DNA from: Danxiaibacter flavus
Lineage (GTDB): Bacteria; Bacteroidota; Bacteroidia; Chitinophagales; Chitinophagaceae
DNA: 64,000 nucleotides
Assembly: GCF_041060425.1 (NCBI RefSeq)
Contig: NZ_JAULBC010000006.1
Span: 1 to 64,000, forward strand
Direction of reading: 5' to 3'
Shown: in pieces, positions 37,106-45,812 of the stretch
Numbering within the stretch: position 1 is the first letter of the stretch
Layout of the letters: each line of letters starts with the position of its first letter
Notes under the pieces: model-generated
Seen by the model: the letters and a program-made list of their open reading frames with translations, nothing else
Told to the model about the DNA's origin: nothing
The model's database searches: none
Translations under genes and position numbers: made by a program

Positions 37106-38488
37106 ATGAAAAAAGTTGCAGGCTTTTTTCTTTTTCAATGCATGACCCTGTGTACGTTGCATGCACAAAACAATGTTGCGGATAGTCTGAAGCGCGACAG
37201 CATCTGGCGCGCCAATATGAAAGCGATTCAACAGGAGTCGCAGGCCGATCATAAAAAAATGCTTGAATTGTTGCATATCGATTCATTGAGGCCCGGCCCT
37301 TCCGGTGATCCAGAAGCGCCAAATGCGGCTAATGTTGATGAGTCAAAAGCAACTACATATACATCGCTGCCTGATCCTCTTGTGCTAAAGAATGGTGAAA
37401 AAGTGACCGATGCTAAAACATGGTGGGAGAAACGCAGACCAGAAATTGTGGAAGATTTTGATCGCGAGGTGTATGGCCGTGTTCCGCAGGAGGTCCCCAA
37501 AGTTACTTGGGAAGTAAAAAGCGTGACTAGCGAGGCCGTTGGGGATATTCCTGTTGTTACAAAAAAATTGGTTGGTCATGTAGACAACAGTGCCTATCCA
37601 TCGATTAATGTTGATATAGACCTGACATTAACAACGCCTGCAAATGTGACGACGCCGGTGCCTGTAATCGTTGAGTTTGGATTTATATTTCCTCCCGGCT
37701 TCAGAATGCCTGCATCTCCACCGGGTGCGCCAAAAGAACTTTCGTGGCAGCAGCAGGTGCTTGCAAAAGGATACGGTTATGCAATCCTTATTCCGACCAG
37801 TTTTCAGGCTGATAACGGTGCTGGCTTGACGAAAGGAATTATCGGTCTGGTCAACAAAGGACAATCACGTAAGCCCGATGACTGGGGAACATTACGCGCC
37901 TGGGCCTGGGGAGCCAGCAGGGCGATCGACTACTTTGAAACAGACAAGGCTGTTGATGCTAAAAGAATTGCTATCGAAGGATTGTCCCGCTACGGTAAGG
38001 CTGCCATCGTTGCCATGGCCTATGAACCGCGCATTGCGATAGGTTTTATCGGTTCATCAGGAGCAGGTGGAGCAAAGATCCTGCGCAGGACATTTGGCGA
38101 GCAGGTGGAAAACCTGGCGAGTTCAGCCGAGTATCACTGGTTTGCAGGGAATTTTATTAAATATGCCGGTCCGCTGACGCCCAATGATCTTCCTGTTGAT
38201 GCGCATGAGCTGGTTGCTTTGTGTGCACCACGTCCCATATTTATAAGTGTTGGCTCGCCTAAAGTTGAGGGAAACTGGATTGATGGCAAAGGCCTTTTTC
38301 TTGGTGGATTGTATGCAGGTCCGGTTTATAAATTACTCGGTAAAAAGGATCTCGGTACTGATACAATGCCTCCTATTGAAACCGGTTTGACAGACGGTGA
38401 TATTGCATTCCGCCAACATGCCGGCGGCCATACAACGGGGCCTAACTGGCCGACATTTTTGAGTTTTGCGGAGAGGTATTGGAAGTGA
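37106..38488 (+). CDS. CE15 glucuronoyl esterase
   Basis: A 460-residue secreted alpha/beta-hydrolase (signal peptide to about residue 20, LHAQ). The nucleophile elbow GLSRYGKAA (Ser294) is the CE15 G-x-S-R-x-G signature; the oxyanion Arg295 follows, SSGAGGAKI forms the usual loop, and the catalytic His lies in FRQHAGGHTTGPNWPTF (H442 or H438). The N-terminal part adds a 90-residue extension. CE15 enzymes cleave the ester between 4-O-methyl-glucuronoyl groups on xylan and lignin alcohols. It shares an operon with CE4 (5-bp gap) and points to growth on lignified plant cell walls. Confidence 0.92.
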   Translation: MKKVAGFFLFQCMTLCTLHAQNNVADSLKRDSIWRANMKAIQQESQADHKKMLELLHIDSLRPGPSGDPEAPNAANVDESKATTYTSLPDPLVLKNGEKVTDAKTWWEKRRPEIVEDFDREVYGRVPQEVPKVTWEVKSVTSEAVGDIPVVTKKLVGHVDNSAYPSINVDIDLTLTTPANVTTPVPVIVEFGFIFPPGFRMPASPPGAPKELSWQQQVLAKGYGYAILIPTSFQADNGAGLTKGIIGLVNKGQSRKPDDWGTLRAWAWGASRAIDYFETDKAVDAKRIAIEGLSRYGKAAIVAMAYEPRIAIGFIGSSGAGGAKILRRTFGEQVENLASSAEYHWFAGNFIKYAGPLTPNDLPVDAHELVALCAPRPIFISVGSPKVEGNWIDGKGLFLGGLYAGPVYKLLGKKDLGTDTMPPIETGLTDGDIAFRQHAGGHTTGPNWPTFLSFAERYWK

Positions 38489-38990
38489 GGGGTGAGGAAT
38501 TGAAAATTGAAAGTGGAAAATTGAAAATGAACAAGGGCGACAGGTAGAAGGTTTCAGGTATGAGGTCTAAGATATTAGGAACGTGGAATAAGCTACCAGG
38601 AATGAAACGCGACTTGAACTGCAAGCCATGAGGCCTGAGTGTGCAAGTCCTGATACTCCATCAACTTTGCGTGTGAAGTAAAGAAAAAAGAGGGAAAAGA
38701 TAACAACAAGACAAACGATATTTTTCTTCCGGCAATAGAAGGGGATTAATGATTGCAACCTTTGGGAAAAACTGTGTAGAATATGTACGTGTAAGCCGGA
38801 TCAGTGCTGCACTTTGGAGAGGCGTGGGCCGGCAAAACGGCCGGAGGCATCGTGTTTGCCTTGAGTTTTTGGTTCTTTTGGGTTAAGCCAAAAGAACAAG
38901 CAAAGAGAACGGCTGTTTCGATGCCGGGTTTTATCTCATGTATCGGTTGCGAATAACTATTGCAATGCTACTAAACATCAAACTTGTTAT
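38489..38990. other. 502-bp spacer with word repeats and hairpins before GH10
   Basis: Begins with ATTGAAAA-type words (38499-38530) and a ttcaggtatgaggt run (38550-38566). It carries a GC hairpin (ggccg/cggcc, 38827-38842), a 10-bp hairpin GTTCTTTTGG/CCAAAAGAAC (38872-38897) and a half-conserved LacI-type site. No gene seen. Confidence 0.65.
38937..38952. promoter_or_regulatory. Candidate LacI-type site before GH10
   Basis: CATGTATCGGTTGCGA keeps ATCGGTTGC of the operator consensus; the left half is poor. It lies 38 bp upstream of the GH10 start codon, the right place for control. Confidence 0.45.
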
Positions 38991-40079
38991 ATGAAACAAA
39001 TAACAATTCTGCTAACACTTTTACAATGTGCATTTGCACTTCATGCGCAAGATATATCAAAGCATATTGATAGTACAAAAGGATTGAAAGACTATTATAA
39101 GAACTACTTTTCAATTGGAGTAGCAGTGTCTCCGGCAGCGCTAAAGCGTGATGATGAAGTAGCGTTGATATTGAAAAACTTCAACAGCATCACGCCTGAA
39201 AATGCCATGAAGATGGGACCGATCCATCCCAGGCCAAATGAATATAATTGGAAAGATGCAGACTCTATTGTTGCTTTCGCACAGCGTCATAATCTAAAAG
39301 TACGCGGCCACAACTTGTGCTGGCATGAGCAAACTCCATCGTGGTTCTTTACAGATTCTTCTGGCAAATTGGTCAGCAAGGAGGTATTGTTACAGCGGTT
39401 AAAGGAACATATTACAACTGTAGTCAATCGCTATAAAGGAAAGATCTATGCGTGGGACGTGGTGAATGAGGCCGTTGATGATGATGCTTCAAAGTTTATC
39501 CGCAACAGCCTGTTTCAACAGATCTGCGGAGATGAATACATTGCGAAGGCCTTCGAATATGCACATGCCGCAGATCCTGATGCCATATTGTTCTATAATG
39601 ACTACAACACAGAACGTCGTGAAAAAGCAGATCGTGTATATAAGCTGTTGAAGCAACTGAAAGATAACGGAGTGCCCATACATGCAGTAGGATTACAGGC
39701 GCATTGGAGCATCTTTGAACCTTCCCGCGAAGATCTTGAGTATGCCATACAAAGATTTTCTTCACTTGGATTGCAATTGCAGTTTACAGAGTTGGATATG
39801 TCGGTGTACAAATGGGAAAAGAACCGGAGGAGTAAGCTGCCATCTGATGATGATGCTTATACTGCGGAAAAAGAGCAACAACAAGCTGCTCAATATAAAA
39901 TGGTATTCGATACTTTTCGCAAGTACAGACAGTTTATTACGGGAGTAACATTCTGGAATATATCTGACAAACATACATGGCTGGATACTTATCCTGTACC
40001 CGGACGGAAAAATTATCCGCTGCTTTTTGATGTAAATCTGCAACCCAAAAAAGCTTACTACAAGGTTGTGAATTTTTAA
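38991..40079 (+). CDS. GH10 family endo-beta-1,4-xylanase
   Basis: A 362-residue secreted enzyme (signal peptide 1-19, ALHAQ) of the (beta/alpha)8 GH10 family. Acid/base Glu160 is in WDVVNEAVDD and nucleophile Glu267 in QFTELDMSVYKW. RGHNLCWHEQTPSWF and TPENAMKMGPIHP are further GH10 signatures. It has a single catalytic domain with no binding module. It cleaves the xylan main chain to oligosaccharides for uptake by the SusC/SusD pair. It is probably a separate transcription unit, with its own candidate LacI-type site 38 bp upstream. Confidence 0.95.
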   Translation: MKQITILLTLLQCAFALHAQDISKHIDSTKGLKDYYKNYFSIGVAVSPAALKRDDEVALILKNFNSITPENAMKMGPIHPRPNEYNWKDADSIVAFAQRHNLKVRGHNLCWHEQTPSWFFTDSSGKLVSKEVLLQRLKEHITTVVNRYKGKIYAWDVVNEAVDDDASKFIRNSLFQQICGDEYIAKAFEYAHAADPDAILFYNDYNTERREKADRVYKLLKQLKDNGVPIHAVGLQAHWSIFEPSREDLEYAIQRFSSLGLQLQFTELDMSVYKWEKNRRSKLPSDDDAYTAEKEQQQAAQYKMVFDTFRKYRQFITGVTFWNISDKHTWLDTYPVPGRKNYPLLFDVNLQPKKAYYKVVNF

Positions 40080-40303
40080 AGAACCTAAAAGATAGTTAGC
40101 AGGGAATTAATATTGCAATTACGTTCCCTGGTGGATTGTTTTAAAATCTATTAACAAGCGTATTAGAATTCGTCGCTATAAAATAAACAAAATATCATCT
40201 TCTGTTAAGAAAAATGAAAGCCACAAAGCTTTAACACTTATGCTTTAAACGTCTTTTTCTAAAATGTATCTGTAGTTCTTTCTTTATACAAAACACAATA
40301 ATT

Positions 40304-40801
40304 ATGAAAAAGATCGTCATTGCAACATTTGCAGTTGTATTGTTTTCAGCAAGTGCAAAAGCTTCCGGAAAAAGTCACAAATTATTTGTCCCTTCAGTAA
40401 TAGAATCGTCTTTTGATATCAATTTTCCTGGCGCGTCGAATCCTGCGTGGAGCCTGGATGAACAATTTATGAAAGCCACTTTCATCCAGAATAGCGTTAC
40501 CGAAAATGCCTATTTCTCTTCAGATGGTGATTTAGTCGCGACAACAAAAGCAGCTTCATTTTCTGAGTTACCTGAAAAAGCGCAGCAACGCATCAACGCT
40601 AAATACAAGGATTATAAAGTTGAAGAAACTATACAGTTTGTCGATAACGATCCCGAAACAGAATCAAACATTTATTCAATACCCGATACGGAGATCAATT
40701 ATTTTGTATCACTAACAAATGGAAAGGAAAATGTGATCCTTGACGTAAATAAAAATGGAGATGTCGCTTTTTATGAACAAAGACCTGAAATCAAACACTA
40801 G
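40304..40801 (+). CDS. Small secreted PepSY-like protein
   Basis: A 165-residue protein with a signal peptide (1-20, SASAKASGK). The mature part repeats a beta-alpha pattern: NFPGASNPAWSLDEQFMKATF, ENAYFSSDGDLVATT, then LPEKAQQRINAKYKDYKVEE, which resembles the PepSY-like/BLIP-type folds common in Bacteroidota periplasms. The function is unknown. It sits at the end of the xylan locus but with a 224-bp spacer and need not belong to it. Confidence 0.7.
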   Translation: MKKIVIATFAVVLFSASAKASGKSHKLFVPSVIESSFDINFPGASNPAWSLDEQFMKATFIQNSVTENAYFSSDGDLVATTKAASFSELPEKAQQRINAKYKDYKVEETIQFVDNDPETESNIYSIPDTEINYFVSLTNGKENVILDVNKNGDVAFYEQRPEIKH

Positions 40802-40811
40802 AGCGGATATA

Positions 40812-41044
40812 TTAAACCATATAAGGCATATAAGCGATCATTGGCGATAAAGCTTAAAGCCCAAAGCCTAAAGCTCAAAGCTGACGGGAGCGAAGTTTTT
40901 TAAACCATTTAAGAAATAAAAGAGCAAATACGAGTTTTTGCCCAGGATAATAGTAGCACTTAAACGACAATATATTTACTTAGCCAGCCCGGACCTTCAC
41001 CATTGACCATTCACTATTCACTATTTGCATAGAAGGTATATAAG
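40812..41044 (-). repeat. Dispersed intergenic repeat module, copy 2 (inverted)
   Basis: The same block order as copies 1 and 3 on the opposite strand. It contains the 23-bp end sequence (40812-40834) identical to the left arm of copy 3 (53167-53189), an AAAGCYY word run (40848-40885), gcgaagttttttaaacc, ccagcccggaccttcacc, and a gaccattcactattcacta run (40994-41025). The right end (catagaaggtatataag) is about 10 bp from the broken sensor remnant. Confidence 0.82.
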
Positions 41045-41054
41045 AAAATAGTAG

Positions 41055-41225
41055 AAATGAAATATTGCCTTTGTGATCCTGGAACATGCATGTAACTGAG
41101 TTATTAGAGAGGCCGTGTTCTATCCCCGGATAAGAGATCGGAGTCGCTGAAAAGGCGCGAAGTGTAAATGCATGCAGCAGGCAAATAATGCTATTAGCCG
41201 GCGGAAGTGTTTTTCTGGGATACAC
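41055..41225 (-). pseudogene. N-terminal remnant of a propeller-type hybrid two-component sensor
   Basis: A minus-strand fragment of about 57 codons reads ISYPGIEHGLSNNSVTC followed by MFQDHKGNISF. This is the very characteristic start of the periplasmic Reg_prop beta-propeller of Bacteroidota hybrid two-component systems (usual form GIEHGLSNNSVTCIFQDHKGFMWFGT). Homology stops there and the sequence passes into the dispersed repeat; the kilobases encoding the rest are absent. The preceding stretch (LLHAFTLRAFSA) looks like a decayed signal peptide. It is oriented like the intact sensor gene upstream of it. Confidence 0.68.
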
Positions 41226-41652
41226 AATCAGTTAGCGGTTTAATAAAATAAGCCAGGTGGGTGGCCTGGCCTTTATGCAAACGAATGCATCAGATACTAA
41301 ATATACAATTTTTGAAAAACAGAAGACTACGAACCAGGTGGTAAAAAGAACGGCGGCAAGAAAAAAGCAGTCTGCGGCAAGTAGGAGAATTGTTACCTGG
41401 TTTTGAATAGATCAATGTCGTATTATTGAAAAGGAGTTGTTTTTTACCACAGAGGACATGGAGTTTTTTCACAGAGTGCACTGTTTAGGAAATTTCTTAA
41501 AACCTGGTATAACCCCTCAGTTAAACATAGTGCTTGTACCGAACAATGCGACTGTTGCATCTTTCACTATTTACGATCTGCTCATGCAATATGTAATTGT
41601 CCCACCAAATTGTACGCTGTTGCATCTTTCACTATTGACCATTCACCATTCA
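41226..41652. other. 427-bp spacer with direct repeats beyond the sensor gene
   Basis: Contains a perfect 20-bp direct repeat CTGTTGCATCTTTCACTATT (41552-41571 and 41617-41636) and a run of caccattcactattgacc words (41620-41657) touching the sensor stop codon. No gene seen. Confidence 0.65.
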
Positions 41653-44448
41653 CTATTTCGTCACATTATTCTTCTCCCTAAACTCACTGGGTGTCACATT
41701 AAACTTCGATTTAAATACTGTTGAAAAATAAGCAAGCGATGAAAAGCCAACCTTGTAGGCAATTTCCGATATGGTAAACTCTTCTTGCTGTAGCAGGTAT
41801 TTGGCTTTTTGCATGCGTTTGTTAAGCACATATTCATTAGCGTTTACATTGAGCAGCGCTTTAACTTTCCGGTACAATTGCATACGTGATAACCCCATGT
41901 GTTTGCAGATCTCTTCAACACTAAAGTTTTCATTGGCAATGTTGCTTTCAATCAGTGCATTGAATTCTGCGATAAATTTTTTATCTATTTTATTAAGTGT
42001 TTGGATTTTTAATTCGGAAGGAATTTCGCCGGAATAGTGCTCCCGTAGAATTGAACGGTTCTTTAAAAGGCTCCTGATATTTTCCTCCAGAAATTTCTGA
42101 TTGAAAGGTTTTGTGATGTATGAGTCTGCGAGATGCCGCATGCCCTCAATCTGCGCTTCTACTGAAGTTTTTGCAGTCAGCAGTATTACAGGAATATGTG
42201 AGGTGCGGATATCGGATTTAAGTACATTGGTTAATTCAAAGCCGTCTCTGCCGGGGATCATTACATCGCAAATAATCAGATCCGGAACGGCATCAAATGC
42301 CTGTTGCAAAGCATCGGTTCCATTGTCCGCTTCCAGTATCTCATAATATTTACCCAGCCGGTTCTTCAGGTAGTTTTTTAAATCCTTATAGTCTTCGATA
42401 ATAAGGATGGAATACTCATTAGGAACCGCAGTGTCTGGCGTTTCTTCCGTGGTCGGCTGCGGCAATAATTCAGAAGTATAGATCTTTTCATCTTCATGCA
42501 AAACGATGTTGGCAATTTCCTTATTGATGATCTCGCTTTTTTCAAGATGGCTATCTCCTAAAGGAAGCGTAATAATGAACTTTGTTCCTTTCCATTTTTC
42601 ACTCTGAACTTCTATGGTGCCTTTATGCAGCAGTATGAGTTCTTTTGAAAGGGCAAGCCCGAGGCCGGAACCTTTATAGTTCTCATATTCGCCCTGGTAG
42701 AATAATTCAAACGCATGTTGAATCCCTGTTTCACTCATGCCCACGCCATTGTCTTCAACAGTTATGCGTACATTCTTTCCTTCCTCATCTTTGGATATAG
42801 AGACATATATATAACCGTTGTCGTTGGTAAATTTAAATGCGTTAGACAGCAGGTTGAACAGAACTTTGTCAAGCATTGTTTCATCAAACCAAACATTCAG
42901 GCAGGGGATATTTGTTACAAAACGCAGATCAATATTTCTTTTTTTTGCAAACTCCTTGTAGGCTTCGATAATCTGATTCAGGAATAAAACGATATCATTT
43001 TCGGAGAACCGTAATTTCAGTTTATCAATCTCAATCTTTCTAAAGTCCATCAACTGATTTATAAGGCGCAGTAACATGATCGTGTTCTTATGCATCAGTA
43101 AAAGACTGCGTCCGGCATTTCGATATACTGTTTCATTTTGCAACAGTTCTTCTAACGGACCAAGGATTAATGTAAGCGGTGTTCTTAATTCATGCGAGAT
43201 CTTCGTAAAGAATTTTATTTTAGCATCGTTGGCTTCATTTGCCTTTTTACTTAGTTCTATCAACTGGTTACGCTGATTAATGATCTCTTCATTTTGTATG
43301 GCAAGTCGCTTGTTAATTTTCTTATTTTCCAAAAGATAATAGAATAATATCGATCCAAAAATCAGGGCCAGGGCCAAAGAAACCGAAATAGCATAAATAA
43401 TGTTCGATTGATTTTGCGTAATGATCTCTTCTTCCTGTATCTTCTTTTGCCTTCGGTCAATATCGCTTTGCTGTGCCAGTATTTTCTCATTTTGCATTTT
43501 CACAATACGTACATTCGAAGAATCGATAACTGTACTGGCAAGTGGATTTTCCTTTCTGTATGTTTTGTTTTCAAGAATATTTACGGCAGTTAAAATTGCT
43601 TCCTCGCCGCCGCTGGGATACAATATCGTAGCTTTTAATGCGCCTTTTTCAACAAGGTCAATGCCGCCGTTTATTCCCGGAAGTCCGTCGACACCGATAA
43701 TCGAAATCTTTTTATCAAGTCCTTTTGATTCACTCACCCTATAGGCTGAAAGCGCCAGCCGGTCGTTCTGACAAAATATTAATTGAATGTCGGGATTGGT
43801 TTGCAGGAATTGCATAAGGTTGTCGCCAGATGGGTTTTCATCGCCGGGAAAGTATATCCTGGCTTTGTAATTTATTCCGGGATACTTCTTAATAAAATCA
43901 ACAAAGCCATTGTGTCTGTCAATATCCGCCGATGAACCCGGTATGTCTGATACTTCCAGCACGTTGCCCTTTCCTTTTAAAATAGAATTTGCAAAAGCTC
44001 CGGCGCTTAAGCCTACGTCATAATTTCGCGCACCCACATAAGCTGTATACTTATCAGATGATGTTCGCCTGTCCACAATTATCACCCGTATTCCCCTGGC
44101 GAAAGCCTTTTCTACAATAGGGGTGATGGGTTCAGCTTTGTTGGGAGATACAATTAGCAGGTTAATATTTTCATCTATCAGTTCCTGTATCTGTTCAATT
44201 TGTTTTTCCGTGCTTCCATTAGCATCTTTAAATATAAAGTTGATCTCCGGGTGAAATGAGAGCTCTCGTTGCATCCCCTCCAGCATGGTTTGCCTCCATT
44301 TGTTTACCATTGTACATTGAGAGAAACCAACGAGATACTTCTTTTGATCTGATTTGCTGTTGCAGGCCAGTATAAAAATGCCCAGGGTTGTGAAAAAGAT
44401 CTTTTTTTGAAGCAAGATTAAATTCAAAATGGACATGAAAACTTTCAT
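41653..44448 (-). CDS. Hybrid two-component regulator with periplasmic sugar-binding sensor (fructan locus)
   Basis: A 931-residue, one-polypeptide system. In order: signal with lipobox-like LAC (Cys29); a type-1 periplasmic-binding domain of ribose-binding/LacI-like fold (about 36-320: LLIVSPNKAEPITP, IIVDRRTSSDKYTAYVG, IFCQNDRLAL, IIGVDGLPG); transmembrane segment 350-373; coiled coil 375-410; histidine kinase core with His419 (ISHELRTPL), ATPase motifs DNGVGM and GSGLGLAL; receiver domain with phospho-acceptor Asp728 (LIICDVMIPGRDG); AraC-type HTH (about 825-931). In the fructan locus of Bacteroides thetaiotaomicron the equivalent sensor BT1754 binds fructose; the neighbours here suggest the same. 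Confidence 0.94.
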   Translation of the reverse strand: MKVFMSILNLILLQKKIFFTTLGIFILACNSKSDQKKYLVGFSQCTMVNKWRQTMLEGMQRELSFHPEINFIFKDANGSTEKQIEQIQELIDENINLLIVSPNKAEPITPIVEKAFARGIRVIIVDRRTSSDKYTAYVGARNYDVGLSAGAFANSILKGKGNVLEVSDIPGSSADIDRHNGFVDFIKKYPGINYKARIYFPGDENPSGDNLMQFLQTNPDIQLIFCQNDRLALSAYRVSESKGLDKKISIIGVDGLPGINGGIDLVEKGALKATILYPSGGEEAILTAVNILENKTYRKENPLASTVIDSSNVRIVKMQNEKILAQQSDIDRRQKKIQEEEIITQNQSNIIYAISVSLALALIFGSILFYYLLENKKINKRLAIQNEEIINQRNQLIELSKKANEANDAKIKFFTKISHELRTPLTLILGPLEELLQNETVYRNAGRSLLLMHKNTIMLLRLINQLMDFRKIEIDKLKLRFSENDIVLFLNQIIEAYKEFAKKRNIDLRFVTNIPCLNVWFDETMLDKVLFNLLSNAFKFTNDNGYIYVSISKDEEGKNVRITVEDNGVGMSETGIQHAFELFYQGEYENYKGSGLGLALSKELILLHKGTIEVQSEKWKGTKFIITLPLGDSHLEKSEIINKEIANIVLHEDEKIYTSELLPQPTTEETPDTAVPNEYSILIIEDYKDLKNYLKNRLGKYYEILEADNGTDALQQAFDAVPDLIICDVMIPGRDGFELTNVLKSDIRTSHIPVILLTAKTSVEAQIEGMRHLADSYITKPFNQKFLEENIRSLLKNRSILREHYSGEIPSELKIQTLNKIDKKFIAEFNALIESNIANENFSVEEICKHMGLSRMQLYRKVKALLNVNANEYVLNKRMQKAKYLLQQEEFTISEIAYKVGFSSLAYFSTVFKSKFNVTPSEFREKNNVTK

Positions 44449-44713
44449 CAGGCAATCTTCGTTTAAATTAAAACTTGATTAAAATTATCGTTGTGTTTTT
44501 ATGAAAATTTCAGGTTGTGGCTAACAAGCCTGTTGGTGTGGAGTATGACAAGCAATGGCAATAAAATCCGTTACATCTTAATATCGGCTCCAGGAAAATT
44601 CCGGGCAAGCATTCAAAAGATTCCAGCCTAAGTAATTTAAGCTTTTTATTTTGTTTCATGAAAAGTAAACCGGGTAATGCGTTTTTATAAAATAATTACT
44701 TTAAGTTGTTTAC

Positions 44714-45514
44714 ATGAAATATCGCGCAATATTTATTGACGTTGACGGAACGCTTTTAACAGATAAGCTGGAAATATCCCGTGCCACGAGGGAAGCAATA
44801 GGATGGATTCATCGGATGGGTGTGTTGGTTGTTATCGTTACCGCAAGATCGCCCGGTGCATCTTTATTTCTGTATGATGAACTGGGCATTTCCAATAATC
44901 CTATAGTTTGTTTTAATGGTGCCTTAATCGTTCGTGAGAATACAATATTGCATGATCAGCAGGTCGAAACGTCAGACCTGAAAAATATCGTTCATTTGTT
45001 GAATGACTTTGACATAAACATAAGCGTCTATAAGCATCACGACTGGTTTGCGGAGAAAATAGACAAATGGATTGAACAGGAAAGTGCAATCACGCATTCC
45101 GTCATCAACAGAATTGATTTTGCCGAACTTCTTGAAAATGAGTTTTGCGCAAACAAGCTGCTTTGCATGGGAGAACCGGAAGAGATTGATCGTGCTGAAA
45201 AATATTTAAAGCATTCGGGCTTTGAACATCTTAATATTCATAAGTCTAAAACTACGTACCTGGAGATTACGAATCTCAATGCGTCAAAAAAGCAAGGTGT
45301 CCAAAAATTGTTGGATGTTTATGAGTTTAATCCGCAACAAATAATCGCAATCGGTGACAATTTCAATGATATAGATATGCTTCAATTCTCCGGGACAAGT
45401 GTAGTGATGGGAAATGCGCCGGAAGAAGTAAAGCAGGTAGCTACGTTTGTGACTGACACAAATAATAATGATGGTATAGCAAAGGCATTAGAACGGCTCT
45501 TCGGTGATAAGTAA
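44714..45514 (+). CDS. HAD-superfamily (Cof-type) phosphatase
   Basis: A 266-residue cytoplasmic protein of the Cof/YidA type, HAD subfamily IIB. Motif 1 is FIDVDGTLL (Asp9 nucleophile, Asp11), motif 2 has IVTARSPG, and motif 3/4 is IAIGDNFNDIDML; AFTCF-like cap residues lie between. Cof proteins dephosphorylate sugar phosphates or other small phosphates. It is the first gene after the divergent sensor and lies upstream of the transporter. It might relieve sugar-phosphate stress during fructan use; this is inference. Confidence 0.9.
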   Translation: MKYRAIFIDVDGTLLTDKLEISRATREAIGWIHRMGVLVVIVTARSPGASLFLYDELGISNNPIVCFNGALIVRENTILHDQQVETSDLKNIVHLLNDFDINISVYKHHDWFAEKIDKWIEQESAITHSVINRIDFAELLENEFCANKLLCMGEPEEIDRAEKYLKHSGFEHLNIHKSKTTYLEITNLNASKKQGVQKLLDVYEFNPQQIIAIGDNFNDIDMLQFSGTSVVMGNAPEEVKQVATFVTDTNNNDGIAKALERLFGDK

Positions 45515-45812
45515 CCGGAAAATTAATAATGGATCAATTCCAAGAAGCTTATATATGCCGCTGATGTGCGAGTAATGATTCGCTCCCTTTAAAGCAGTTT
45601 TCGAGTCAGGTATTTTGAAAAAATATTAAAACTCCCCGTTACAATTTTGTAAATCATTCGAGTTCGGTGATGGCTTTTTCAACTTTAAAATTCTGATTTT
45701 CAAAGCACTATTTTTTTCTTACTCACTTTTACAATTTTTAAAAGATTTGATACAATAACTAAAAGAATTTTTTTTCTGGCGGGCTACTTTGTAAGCACTA
45801 ACGCTCTTGCTT

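Noticed and set aside
40980..41225. Intact 81-residue protein
   Set aside because: Only the first ~57 codons resemble a sensor; the end reads through the dispersed repeat, so it is called a remnant.
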